NCBI GenBank assembly: GCA_009599575.1 | Contig: VWND01000076.1 | Coordinates: 1,302,001-1,366,000, forward strand | Origin: Blumeriella jaapii | Taxonomy: Eukaryota; Ascomycota; Leotiomycetes; Helotiales; Drepanopezizaceae | Reading direction: 5' to 3' | DNA: 64,000 bases | In this document: positions 45,092-55,040 of the stretch, piece after piece | How positions within the stretch are numbered: position 1 is the first letter of the stretch | Layout: each line of letters starts with the position of its first letter | Notes under the pieces: generated by a model | The model's input: the letters and a program-made list of their open reading frames with translations, nothing else | Told to the model about the DNA's origin: nothing | Databases searched by the model: none | Position numbers and translations under genes: made by a program

Positions 45092-45129
<38 letters not shown>

Positions 45130-46280
45130 ACCCCAATCGAATCATCCGCCAGGATCTCCCGGCCCCGGTTTTCCCTTCCCGATCGAGCAGCTATTACTCC
45201 ACCATCCCGGTTTCCATCGATCGCGCACCCGTTGGCCGATCTCGAAACTCGTCGACCACGGCCGCGAGGCCGTGGATGGCATTGGCATCGATGGCATCGA
45301 TGCCCATCGATGCCATCGATGCCGTCGTATGTGCCTCCGACGCCCTCGTGAATCTGCATTCCCATACCTCCTTCCAGGGTCAAGCAGAATAACTCCCGAT
45401 TCGAGACGCAGCCACGACTAGCCTCCGCTCCCCCTCCGCTGCCGTTGCTGCTGCTGCTGCTGCTGTCGCTGTCCAGACTCCTGTCCCGTCGTGTGGTGTG
45501 CGGCCGTTGTCACCATACCCGCCTTTGCCCGTCACAGATCGACCACTGCCAACCACCCTCGATTGACGGACGTGCCTATCCTCTACGCCCACTCACCTCC
45601 TCCATCTTCAATTGCAGTAGAGCTGCCACGCCGGGTCGAGAAAATAAAACAAAAAAAATAAAAAATAAAAAAAGAAAGAAAGACAGAAAGAAAAAACAAC
45701 CCCCCCCAAACCCCAACCCCAACCCCAATCACCAAGTACCAAAACCAAAAAAGACAGCCGAAACCGCCTGCCCCGGGGCCGCCCTCTTCCCCCTCTGCTC
45801 CCGCTGCAAAGCTGCGTCCTCCAACCTCACAGCCCCGACGCGTCGAGAAAGGACCCCCGCCTGCAGTCTCCGATGACAGTCTCTACCCTCGTGACATAAC
45901 TGCGATTCGCAGTCATCGATGTGGCACACGTCAACGTCGGCCCTCACACCTTTGCCAGGGAATTCCGCGGAACGACTGGACCACCGCGGGAAGAAGACCT
46001 CGGCCACAGAACCGGGACAGCAGCACGGTCGTTGGGGCACGTCGAAGCAGGGATAGAACGAGACTCGAGAGACCCCGCGCCCCAAAAGCAGCAGAAACGA
46101 AGCAGGAGAAGAAGAAGAAAAGGCAGGAGAGGACAAGGCAGAAGAGCAGGCGGAAGAAGAGGAAAAAGAAGAAAACGAAAACGAAAAAGAAAGAACAAGA
46201 GAAAGAGCAGAACACGACGACGACGACGACGACGAAGACGACGAAGAAGCCCTGGACGATCTCCAGACGCCACCTACTGT
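43411..46280. other. Gene-free, repeats and probable 5' leader of the SAM-HMG gene
   Basis: Contains CCATACCATACCATACC (43558-43595), GGCGAGGCGAGGCGAGGC (43802-43822), CGGTACGGTACGGTACGG (43942-43965), GTGCTGTGCTGTGCTGTG (43972-44000), and TGTACGGTATGTACGGTATG (44900-44940). Poly-C of about 45 nt lies at 45086-45130, a 19-bp-arm palindrome at 45284-45323, and (GCT)n at 45440-45465. An open frame upstream of 46281 is Arg/Lys low complexity and is not counted as protein. Confidence 0.55.
45284..45323. repeat. Perfect 19-bp inverted repeat (CATCGATG-rich)
   Basis: Arms GGCATCGATGGCATCGATG and its exact complement, separated by CC. It could form a cruciform. It lies about 1 kb upstream of the SAM-HMG start. 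Confidence 0.9.
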
Positions 46281-48030
46281 ATGATTGAGTTGGCGGCCAT
46301 CTTCTCGGAGCTGGGTATCTCCCACTACCTCCCCGACTTCATCGAGCAAGGCTTCGACACATGGGAGACCATCCTCGACATCACCGAGTCGGACTTTGAT
46401 GCCCTCGGCGTCAAGCTCGGCCATCGCAGGAAGCTGCAACGCAAGATCGCGAATTCCAGAGGCCTCTCGTCCGATCGGGCGCTCGCCTCGCCTCGGAACA
46501 CCCCGACCGAGGACCGGCAGCTGGAGGAGCCGAGGGGACCGGGTGTGAAGGGGGAAGGCAAGGAGGTCAATGGGGCGACGAATGGCACGACGCCGGGCGT
46601 GAAGCGGAAGTACCGGCGGCATCCCAAACCCGACGAGAATGCGCCGGAGCGGCCGCCCTCGGCCTATGTGATCTTCTCGAACAAGATGCGCGAGGATCTC
46701 AAGGGGAGGAATTTATCCTTCACCGAGATCGCGAAGTTGGTAGGCGAGCATTGGCAGAACCTCACCCCGGGCGAGAAGGATCCCTACGAGCAGCAGGCCT
46801 TCTCCGCCAAGGAGCGCTACAACAACGAGCTGGCCGAGTACAAGAAGACGGATCAGTATACGGAGTACACGCACTACCTGGCCGACTTCAAGGCCCGGCA
46901 TTCCAATCCGCAGCAGAGTAGGTGGTGCGTCCTTCATGAGGCGGGGACACACACGCGGGATGCAGCGCTGACGTTCTGGATAGCGAACGAGCCCAACGAC
47001 GCGGCGAAACGCCCCAAGTTCGAGTCGACGTCTGCGAGTAGTGCCGTGGGCAGCGGCATCGCCAGCGGGGGTGCGAGTCAACCCATGAGCGAGAATCGCA
47101 ACCACCACAGCCCATCGCGCGTCTACAGCCGCAACAGCCCGACGCGCATCGTGCCCTCCCCCGGCGCCCCGCCCCGGCTCGCCCTCGACGTCCTGCCCGG
47201 GCCGGCGGGAGCAACGATGCCCAAGCTGAACGGCGTGGGGGGGGCCGCGCCGCCGGCCGTCGGCGCCGTGGCCTCGCCTAATGGCCCGCCCGTCCTGCCG
47301 GGCTATCGTGACTCGATCTATCCCTCGCTGCCATGGCGAGACTCGCCGCGCGACGACAAGGCCGCGCTTTATCAACCGCTGCCGCGAATTGGGGGTCCGA
47401 AGGAGAGACCGCCGAGCATGACCAGCGTCGTGTCGACCCCCACCCCGGAGAACCTTAACCTGACGGGATCGCAACAATTCGCTCACCGCACCGGCCAGGG
47501 CCACCCGCCTCCACTGTTGACGTCGGAGTCCACGAATCGCTCGACGACCTCGACCTCGTCGAACAGCACGGTGTCGTCGGTCTACTACTCGCCTCGCACG
47601 CCCATGGAGCCCTCGTTGGAGCGGGCGCTCCCCATCCCGCCGCTGTACCCCCCCAAAGCCAATGGGGGTTCGTTTGAGAGCCAGCTGCCCCCCCTGAGAC
47701 GCGGCTCTCCCCAGATCGTCCATGGTACATCTCCAACCGGTACACACAGGCTTGCCTCCATCTCACGCAACCCATGACTAATGCTACGCAGCCAGCCACT
47801 CATTCGGGAAGTTCTCGTCGTCGATGCCTCCCCTCCGCGGCCTTCCCTCCTTATCGTCATCGCACCCTCTCCTGCCCAACAGCAGCAGCCACCACAACCA
47901 CGTCGACTACCGAGGCCGCGACTTCTTCCGCCCTCACTCCGGCGACGAAACCATCCTCGACCCCGTGAGTGCTCTCTTGCGGGCCGGCGAGATCGTCAAC
48001 AGCAACAGTCGAGGCCGGTCCGGTTCCTGA
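46281..48030 (+). CDS. SAM-domain and HMG-box protein, putative transcription factor
   Basis: Join(46281..46917, 46984..47724, 47792..48030), 538 residues. Intron 1 (66 nt, GTAGGT donor, GCTGAC branch) is a multiple of three and could be overlooked, since read-through stays open. Intron 2 (67 nt, GACTAATG branch) precedes the last exon. The SAM domain is at residues ~1-60 (IELAAIFSELGISHYLPDFI and DALGVKLGHRRKLQRKIAN). A basic linker (KRKYRRHPKPDENAPERPPS) leads into an HMG box at ~115-185 (SAYVIFSNKMREDLKGRNLS and WQNLTPGEKDPYEQQAFSAK). A Ser/Pro-rich C-terminus ends in a conserved-looking segment (FRPHSGDETILDPVSALLRA). A sequence-specific or architectural nuclear DNA-binding role is expected. 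HMG regulators with SAM domains occur across Pezizomycotina, but I cannot name the orthologue. Start chosen because it falls right at the SAM domain. Confidence 0.87.
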
Positions 48031-48276
48031 GGCGACTTGGATCGGACCTGCGTGTACATGTACCTGCATTTTCGAATGTGCGACCGACATATTTCGCATC
48101 TTGAATAATCATGCCGAATCTCCTCGGTCGTAAATGGGTGCTTCCACCGTGGTGGTGGTGGGGTTTGGTCGTCAGGCGCTCGAGGTGGGTTTGGGATGGA
48201 TTTGGGGCGGAGTTGGGACGGCGCGTGGAGCTGGTGTGCATGAGATTCCCCTCGCAGGGTAGAGCGTGGGCCTGTG

Positions 48277-48309
<33 letters not shown>

Positions 48310-48791
48310 TTTTTTTCTCTCTCTCTCTCATTCAGGTCCGCAATCATCATTCAATGTTGTTGACACGAAGATACGAACGGTTGATTGACTTCCTTCTGCA
48401 AAATTGAGATCAAGTTTTCCCCACGCGGACCCTCGTTCTTCCGGACCGCGCGCGGCCCTTTCGATGACATGCCGATCCGCCAGGGGCAGGTGCAAGCGAG
48501 ATCCGCTTGCGATCCCGTCGATTGGCGGGGTACTCCATTCTGCCGCTCGCCACCGCCCGTGCCGTCTAGCGTCGCCAAACAAAAAAATGATATATCGAGA
48601 CTCCGACTCCGACACTGACACTGACACTGACTCTTCAACAACACCGCACCGCCAACCACCATTCCCCTCCCCCCCCCACCACCCACCACCCACCCCCATC
48701 CCCGCCGCATCTCCTCCCGCTCTCCATCTATCTCATGCATCGCGCTGGCTGACATCTCTGACGCCGTCACGCTAGCCGCCGCCGCACCACC
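48031..48791. other. SAM-HMG to MRI1 intergenic region
   Basis: Contains a (TC)n/(CT)n microsatellite at 48279-48330 and ACTCCGACACTGACACTGAC at 48600-48632. C-rich CCACCACCCACC sequence follows before the MRI1 start. Confidence 0.55.
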
Positions 48792-50372
48792 ATGGCCCAC
48801 GACGGCCTGCAAGCCATCAAGTATTCGCGCGGCAAGCTGGAAGTGCTCGACCAGCTCAAGCTCCCTCACGAGTTCGTCTACGACGATGTCTCGACCTGCG
48901 AGGAGGCCTTCGCTTGCATCAAGGCCATGCGCGTGCGAGGTACATTGGCCTGCGTCTGGGAAAAAAGACGACGAAGATGATGTGTGCGTCGACGGGGCTA
49001 AGGCGTGAACAGGTGCCCCCGCTATTGCCATCGTCGCGGCTCTCGCGTTAGCAGTGGAGCTCGAGCATGAGAGAGATGGTGTGCTCTCCCCTCTCGATTC
49101 TTTTTGGGCTCGTCGATGCACGTTTGCAAAGGTCGGTGGCCGCTAACAGGCACAGGAGCGAGTTCCGTGCAGAACCTCGTCGGTTTCATCTATGCCCGTC
49201 TAGACTACCTCATGGGCTCCCGGCCTACGGCCGTCGACCTCTCGAACGCCATCACGCTCCTCAAAGCGCGAACCTCGTTGACCTCCTCGGCCTCCTCGTC
49301 TTCGTCCCCCGACGCTAAGGTGCTCGAAGTCCGCACCGCCTGCATCGAAGCCGCGGAACGGATCCTGGAGGATGATCTCGCGACGAACAGGAAGATTGGC
49401 CGATACGGCGCCGAGTACCTGCGAAGGCAGCAGGAGCCGATCATGACGCCGGTCAATGAGATTGACGAGTTATGCTACTACACCACCAGCCCGCCGGGGA
49501 CGCAGGGCGCCCCAGATAGGACGTACAGGAAGATCAGCGTGTTGACGCATTGCAACACCGGGTAGCTCTCTCTCGTAGGTTCCAGGTGTGCCGGACACAT
49601 GCTGATTACCGCACAGCTCCCTAGCGACCTCTGGCCACGGTACCGCTCTAGGAATCATCCGCTCCCTGCACAGCATGAACTACCTCTCGCACGCCTTCTG
49701 CACCGAGACCCGCCCCTACAACCAGGGCTCGCGCCTCACGGCCTTCGAGCTTGTCTACGAGAACATCGCCTCGACCCTGATCACGGACTCCATGGCCGGT
49801 GCGCTCTTCGCCCGGCAGAAGGAAGAGCGAAACATCGCGGCCGTGATCGTCGGCGCGGACCGCGTCGCTCGCAACGGCGATACGGCCAACAAGATCGGCA
49901 CGTACTCGCTGGCCGTGCTGGCCCGGCACCACGGCATCAAATTCGTCGTCGCCGCGCCGACGACGTCCATCGACCTGCTGACGCCTACGGGCGCCGGCAT
50001 CACGATCGAGGACCGCGCCGGCGCCGAGCTGACGCAGATCACGGGTGCCGTGGTCGGGCCCGACGGCGCCGTCGTGCCGGGCGAAACGAGACGGGTGGCG
50101 ATCGCGGATCAGCGGATCGGGGTGTGGAACCCGGGATTGACGTCACGCCACACGAGCTCATCGACGCCATCATCACCGAGGAGGGGGAGGTGGTCCGGAA
50201 CGCGAGGGGCGAGTTTGAGTTTGAGACTGTGATGCCGGAGCGCTGGGTGGCGCAGGTTGGGAGGGTGGAGGGCGAGGGCGAGGGTGAGGGTGAGAGGGAG
50301 GGTTTAGAGTTGGGATTGGGCAAGTCGGCGACGAGTGAGGACAGTACACAGTTCCCTATGGACTCTGTTTGA
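48792..50372 (+). CDS. MRI1: Methylthioribose-1-phosphate isomerase; one frameshift near the 3' end
   Basis: Exons 48792..48939, 49013..49078, 49150..49561 and 49617..50372. Introns have GTACAT, GTGTGC and GTAGCT donors, the second ending CGCTAACAG. The protein matches the eIF2B-like aldose isomerase family: [60 protein letters not shown], the catalytic-Asp region [40 protein letters not shown] and [15 protein letters not shown]. It converts methylthioribose-1-P to methylthioribulose-1-P in methionine salvage. After GVWNPG (about 50135) the frame is lost. [20 protein letters not shown] continues in another frame, so one G is missing from the CCCGGG run relative to the expected protein. Downstream is a Glu-Gly repeat tail, unusual for the family. 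Start is in a CACC-ATGG context. Confidence 0.9.
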
Positions 50373-50508
50373 GGGGCTGGATGGGATTCAGCGGAGTAGA
50401 CTCGAGTGGGGGATTGGATAAGTGGAAGGGGAAGGGATGGGAAGGAAAACATAAAACGGATATGGGTAAAGAAATGGGAATGGAAAATGTAGAGGAAGGA
50501 TAAACAAG
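50373..50508. other. MRI1 3' flank
   Basis: Short purine-rich stretch before the satellite array, with nothing else visible. Confidence 0.5.
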
Positions 50509-51900
50509 AAGATTAGAAAAGGCATGACGTACGTATAAGCAACATTACGATAGGTGAAAGCACTTGCTCATCTCCTCTCTTTTTCTTTTTCTTCTTTTTT
50601 CCCTTTCTCTTTCCTCTAGGCGATATCCGGCGTTTTTGAAGATTAGAAAATGCTTGATTTACGTATAAGCAACATTACGCGATAGGGGAAATCACTCGCT
50701 CATCTCTTACCGTTTTTCTCTTTTTTTTTCTTTTTTTTTTCCTTTTTTCTCTTCCCCTGGGCGATGTTCGGCGTTTGAAGATTAGAAAATGCTTGATGTA
50801 CGTATAAGCAATATTGCGCGACAAGGGAAAGCATTTGCTCTTATCTCTTACTCTGTTTTTTTTTTTTTCTTTTCTTTTCTCCTTCTCTCTTTCCTTTAGG
50901 CGATATCCGGCGGTAAAAGATTAGAAAATGCTTAATATACGTATACGCAACATTACGCGGTAGGTGAAAGCACTCGCTCATCTTTCACTCTATGTTTTTA
51001 TTCTTTTTCTTTTCTCCTTTTTTTTCCCCTGGGCGATATCCGGCGTTTGAAAATTAGAAAATGCTTGATATACGTACAAGCAACATTACGCGATAGGTGA
51101 AAGCATTTGCTCTCATTTTTTACTCTGTTTTTTTTTTTTCCTATTTTTCTTTTCTTTTTTTTCCCTCTAAGCGATATCCGGCGGTAGAAGATTAGAAAAT
51201 GCTTGATGTACGTACGTACACGCAACATTACGCGATAGGTGAAAGCATTTGCTCTCATCTTTTACTCTGTTTTATTCTTTTTTCTTTTTTTCTTCTTTTT
51301 TTTCCTTCTCTCTTCCCCCTAGGCGATATTCGGCGTTTGAAAATTAGAAAATGCTTGATGTACGTATAAGCAATATTGCGCGATAAGGGAAAGCATTTGC
51401 TCTCATCTTTTACTCTGTTTTTTTTCCTTCTTTTTTCTCCTTCTCTCTTCCCCCTAGGCGATATTCGGCGTTTGAAAATTAAAAAAATGCTTGATATACG
51501 TGCACGCAACATTACGATAGGGGAAAGCATTTGCTGCTCATCTCTTACTCTGTTTTTTCTCCTCCTCTCCTCCTCTCCTCTCCTCTCCTCTCCTCTCCTC
51601 TCCTCTCCCTCCTCTCCTCTCCTCTCCTCTCCTCTCTCTCTCCTCTCCTCTCCCTCCTCTCCTCTCCTCTCCTCTCCTCTCCTCTCCTCTCCTCTCCTCC
51701 CTCTCCTCCCCTCTCCTCCCCTCTCCTCCCTATCCTCACCCATCTCCTCCCCTCTCTCCTCTCCTCTCTTTTTCTCTCTTCTTCTCCTCTCTCTCTCTTC
51801 TCTTCTCTCTTCTCTTCTCTGCTCTTCTTCTTCTCTTCTTCTTTTTTTTTTTCTCATTTTCTCTTCCCTCTGGGATGGGAAATTGGCGATATTCGGCGTT
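50509..51900 (+). repeat. ~135-bp satellite, eight tandem units with polypyrimidine tracts
   Basis: Units start near 50511, 50641, 50780, 50919, 51052, 51190, 51342 and 51478 (spacing 130-152 bp). Each begins ATTAGAAAATGCTTGATGTA. It then contains CGTATAAGCAACATTACGCG and ATAGGTGAAAGCATTTGCTC, a 30-50 nt T/C tract, and ends GGCGATATCCGGCGTTTGAA. In the last unit the tract has grown to about 330 nt of TCTCC repeats (51550-51850). Some units stay open on the minus strand, giving a repeated ~46-residue basic peptide (core YIKHFLIFKRRISPRGKK). I regard that as incidental. Confidence 0.95.
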
Positions 51901-51949
51901 TGGGTTCTTCGTCCTTGCTTGCTTTTTTTTTTTTGTGCATAGAAGTAGC

Positions 51950-54260
51950 GTGTATGTTTGTTTGATGTGTATTTACTGTATAGGTAGGTGGGTATGTGGG
52001 TATGTATGTGGGTATGTATGTGGGTGTGGGTGTGGGTGTGGGTGTAGGTAGGTAGGTAGGTAGGTAGGTAGGGTAGGTATGTAGGTAGGTAGGTAGGTAA
52101 GTAGTAGGTAGGTATCCCACCCGCTGCTTGCACGAATGTTCGTTGTCCTTCTTATATGTAGGTGTGGGTGTGGGTGTGTGTAAATGGGTGTAAATGGGAG
52201 TAGGTGTAGGAGAGGTGTAGGTGTAGGGGAGGTGGAGGTGTAGATGGAGGTGTAGGGGAGGTGGAGGTGGGGGTGGAGGTGTAAGTATAAATGTAAGCGT
52301 GAATATTTATATGAATATGAATATATGTAAGTATGAATATGAGTGTGAGTGTAGGTGTGAATGTAAATATGTAACTACAGATAAAGATGTAGGTGTAAAT
52401 GTAGGTGGAGATGGAGATGGAAGTAGTGGAGGTGTAGATGTGTGTAAGTATATATAACTATATGTAAGTATGTGTGAGTATGTGTAAGTATATGTAACTA
52501 TATGTAAGTATATGTAAGTATATGTAAGTATATATAAGTATATGTAAGTATATGTAAGTATATGTAAGTATGTGTAAGTATGTGTAAGTATGTGTAAGTA
52601 TATGTAAGTATATATAAGTGTGTATAAGTTTAAATGTAAATATGAATGCTACTGTGTCTAAATATAATTGTAAATGTGAATGTATATATGAATATAAATA
52701 TATATATGTGTAAAATATACAAAGGTCTTCTTTTCCTGTATCCATCCATCCACTCTATTCATCAACACTACCGACACTACTAACACAACCCCCCTCTTCC
52801 CCCTTATATCTATCCATCCATCCATGGCTTATCTTCGTACTGTATATTTGTAAGTAAATATATAAGTATACAGGTATATGTGTATGTATATGTAAGTAGG
52901 TATGTATCATGAATCTCACCCGTTGCTTGTACGAATCTGCACCGTGACTTTGTTCGTTTGCCTTTTATATGTAGGTGTGGGGTGTAAATGGGTGTAGATG
53001 GGTGTAGATGGGTGTAAATAGGTGGAGGTGTATTTAGGTGTAAATGAGTGTATTTAGGTGTAAATGGAGGTGTATGGAAGGTGGAAATGGAAGTGGAGGT
53101 ATGTATGAGTATGGACATAAGTATAAATGTAAGTGTGTGTAAGTGTGTGTAAATGTATTTAAGTGTGTATAAGTATGTATAAATGTGTGTAAGTATATAT
53201 AAATGCAAATAGGTGTGCATGTAAATTTATAATTATGTATAAATGTTTATAAATGTATATGTAAATGTGAATATAACTGTGAAGATAACTGTGAATATAA
53301 CTATGAATATAACTGTGAATATAACTATGAATATAACTCTGGATATAACTGTGAATATAACTGTGAATATAACTGTGAATATAACTGTGAATATAACTGT
53401 GAATATAACTGTGAATATAACTGTGAATATAACTGTGAATATAACTGTGAATATAACTGTGAATATAGAATATAACTGTGAAGTCAATGTGTGTAAAAGT
53501 GAATATAATTGTAATTGTAAATCTATGTAAATGTAAATATAAATATACGAAGGTCTCTTTTTCCTGTATGCATCTATCCATCCCACCCATCGAAACAACC
53601 ATTACAACCCCCCCTTCCCCTCGTATCCATCCATAGCTTATTTTCGTGCTGTATGTATGTAAGTATATATGTATATAAGTATGTAAGTTTGTATACATGT
53701 ATACGTGTATACGTGTATATGTGTATATAGTATGTATTACGAATCCCACCCACTCCTTGCACGAATCTGCGTCGTGAATTCATCGATTGCCTTTTATAGG
53801 TATGGGTTGTAAATAGGTGGAGGTGTCGGTGTAGATGTGTATAAGTGTAAGTGTATGTAATTTGGAATGTAAATGTATGTAAGTATAAATGTATATGTGA
53901 ATGTATGTAAGTGTGAATATAAAAATAAATATTAGTGTATATAGATATATGTAAATGTATATGAAAATGTGTACGTGTAAAAGTGTAAATGTACAAACGT
54001 CTCTTTTTCCTTTTTCCTTCTTCCTTCTTCCTGTACTCCACAGTAACACATGCCGCGCACCATTTAATCCATCCATCCATCCATCTATCCATCCATTCCA
54101 CCCATCGACAGCACCGACGCAACACACCCCCCACATCCATCTATCCATCCATGGCTCATCTTCGTGCTGTACGTATGTACGTAAGTAAGTACGTACGTAT
54201 GCATGTACGTATGTATATATGTATATATATATAAGTAAGTATATATATATATATATTTAA
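51950..54260 (+). repeat. Higher-order tandem repeat: three ~0.5-0.85-kb units built of nested microsatellites
   Basis: Three diverged copies each start with a block like CCCACCCGCTGCTTGCACGA (52108, 52916, 53745). A TTTTATATGTAGGTGTGGG-type track follows, then long GTGTAAGTATATG/GTAAATG arrays. Each ends with ACAAAGGTCTTCTTTTCCTG-like, CCATCCATCC and GGCTTATCTTCGT.CTGTA blocks (52720-52850, 53548-53660, 53998-54170). The middle copy has a 12-bp (GAATATAACTGT)n array (~53272-53475). Another has an 8-bp (TATGTAAG)n array (~52490-52615). Confidence 0.85.
53272..53475 (+). repeat. 12-bp minisatellite (GAATATAACTGT)n
   Basis: About sixteen units, with occasional ATG or GGA variants in the first few. 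It lies within the middle higher-order unit. Open frames spanning it are artefacts of the period being a multiple of three. Confidence 0.95.
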
Positions 54261-55040
54261 AAATACAATAACAGTAACAGTAACAGCAACAGTACCGTAC
54301 CGTACATCTCACAAATCCCACACCCCATCATCCCACACCCCATCATCCCACACACATCATTTCACACCCCATCATCTCACAAATCCCACACACATCATCT
54401 CACATCATCGCCTAGCAGACATCCCCCCCCCCCGCGCGCCGGCCATCCTCTCATCCACGCCATCCTCTCTTCCACGCCAGCTGCGGTCCAGGATCCCGCG
54501 GCGAGGACGGTACTGTACAGTACAGTACTGTAAAAAAAGCAAGCAAGCCAGCCAGCCAAACTCCAGACCAAAACCTATCCACACCCAGGCAGGCAGGCAG
54601 GCAGGCACAGGCCCAACTCATGAGCCCAAACGAGGGACCCTCAAAGTGGACAAGGAGGTGCTGCTTAACAGTAATTTCCGGTTCCAGGTACCTTCTGTAA
54701 GTACACATCAAGATCAGAGATCACCAAGAGAAAGAAAGAAGAGAAAATCACGTGTCAAAAAGAATCTTTTCATGCCTAGGTTACAGCGTACATAGGACCC
54801 CCCCTCATAGTACGGACAAGAAACAAGCAGCAGCAGCACAAAACTCCTGATACTTTTGGTTCCTTACACTGAAAAACAAAACATACGTCATGGACAGGAT
54901 GAACCGAGACGGAGATCGATAATAATGATGCAAGGAGCGACAGCTCCCACAGATCCCAAAATCTTTGGCTCCTACTGACATCCTTCCAAACCGTAAACCC
55001 AAAATCAGCTCTCTTCCACCCATCTACCGGCACCCCCTCT
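54261..55040. other. Repeat edge and calnexin 3' flank
   Basis: Contains CAGTAACAGTAACAGCAACAG, a CCCACACCCCATCATC 15-16-mer repeated about six times (54308-54400), a TACTGTACAGTACAGTACTG cluster (54508-54532), and TCACGTGTC at 54748-54756. Confidence 0.55.

Noticed and set aside
45919..46280. N-terminal extension of the SAM-HMG protein
   Set aside because: The extension is Arg/Lys low complexity from GAAGAAGAAG/ACGACGACG DNA. The SAM domain begins exactly at the ATG at 46281.
51255..52133. 292-residue minus-strand frame across the satellite array
   Set aside because: Mostly Arg/Glu repeats from the TCTCC tract plus satellite units. Openness follows from unit lengths near multiples of three.
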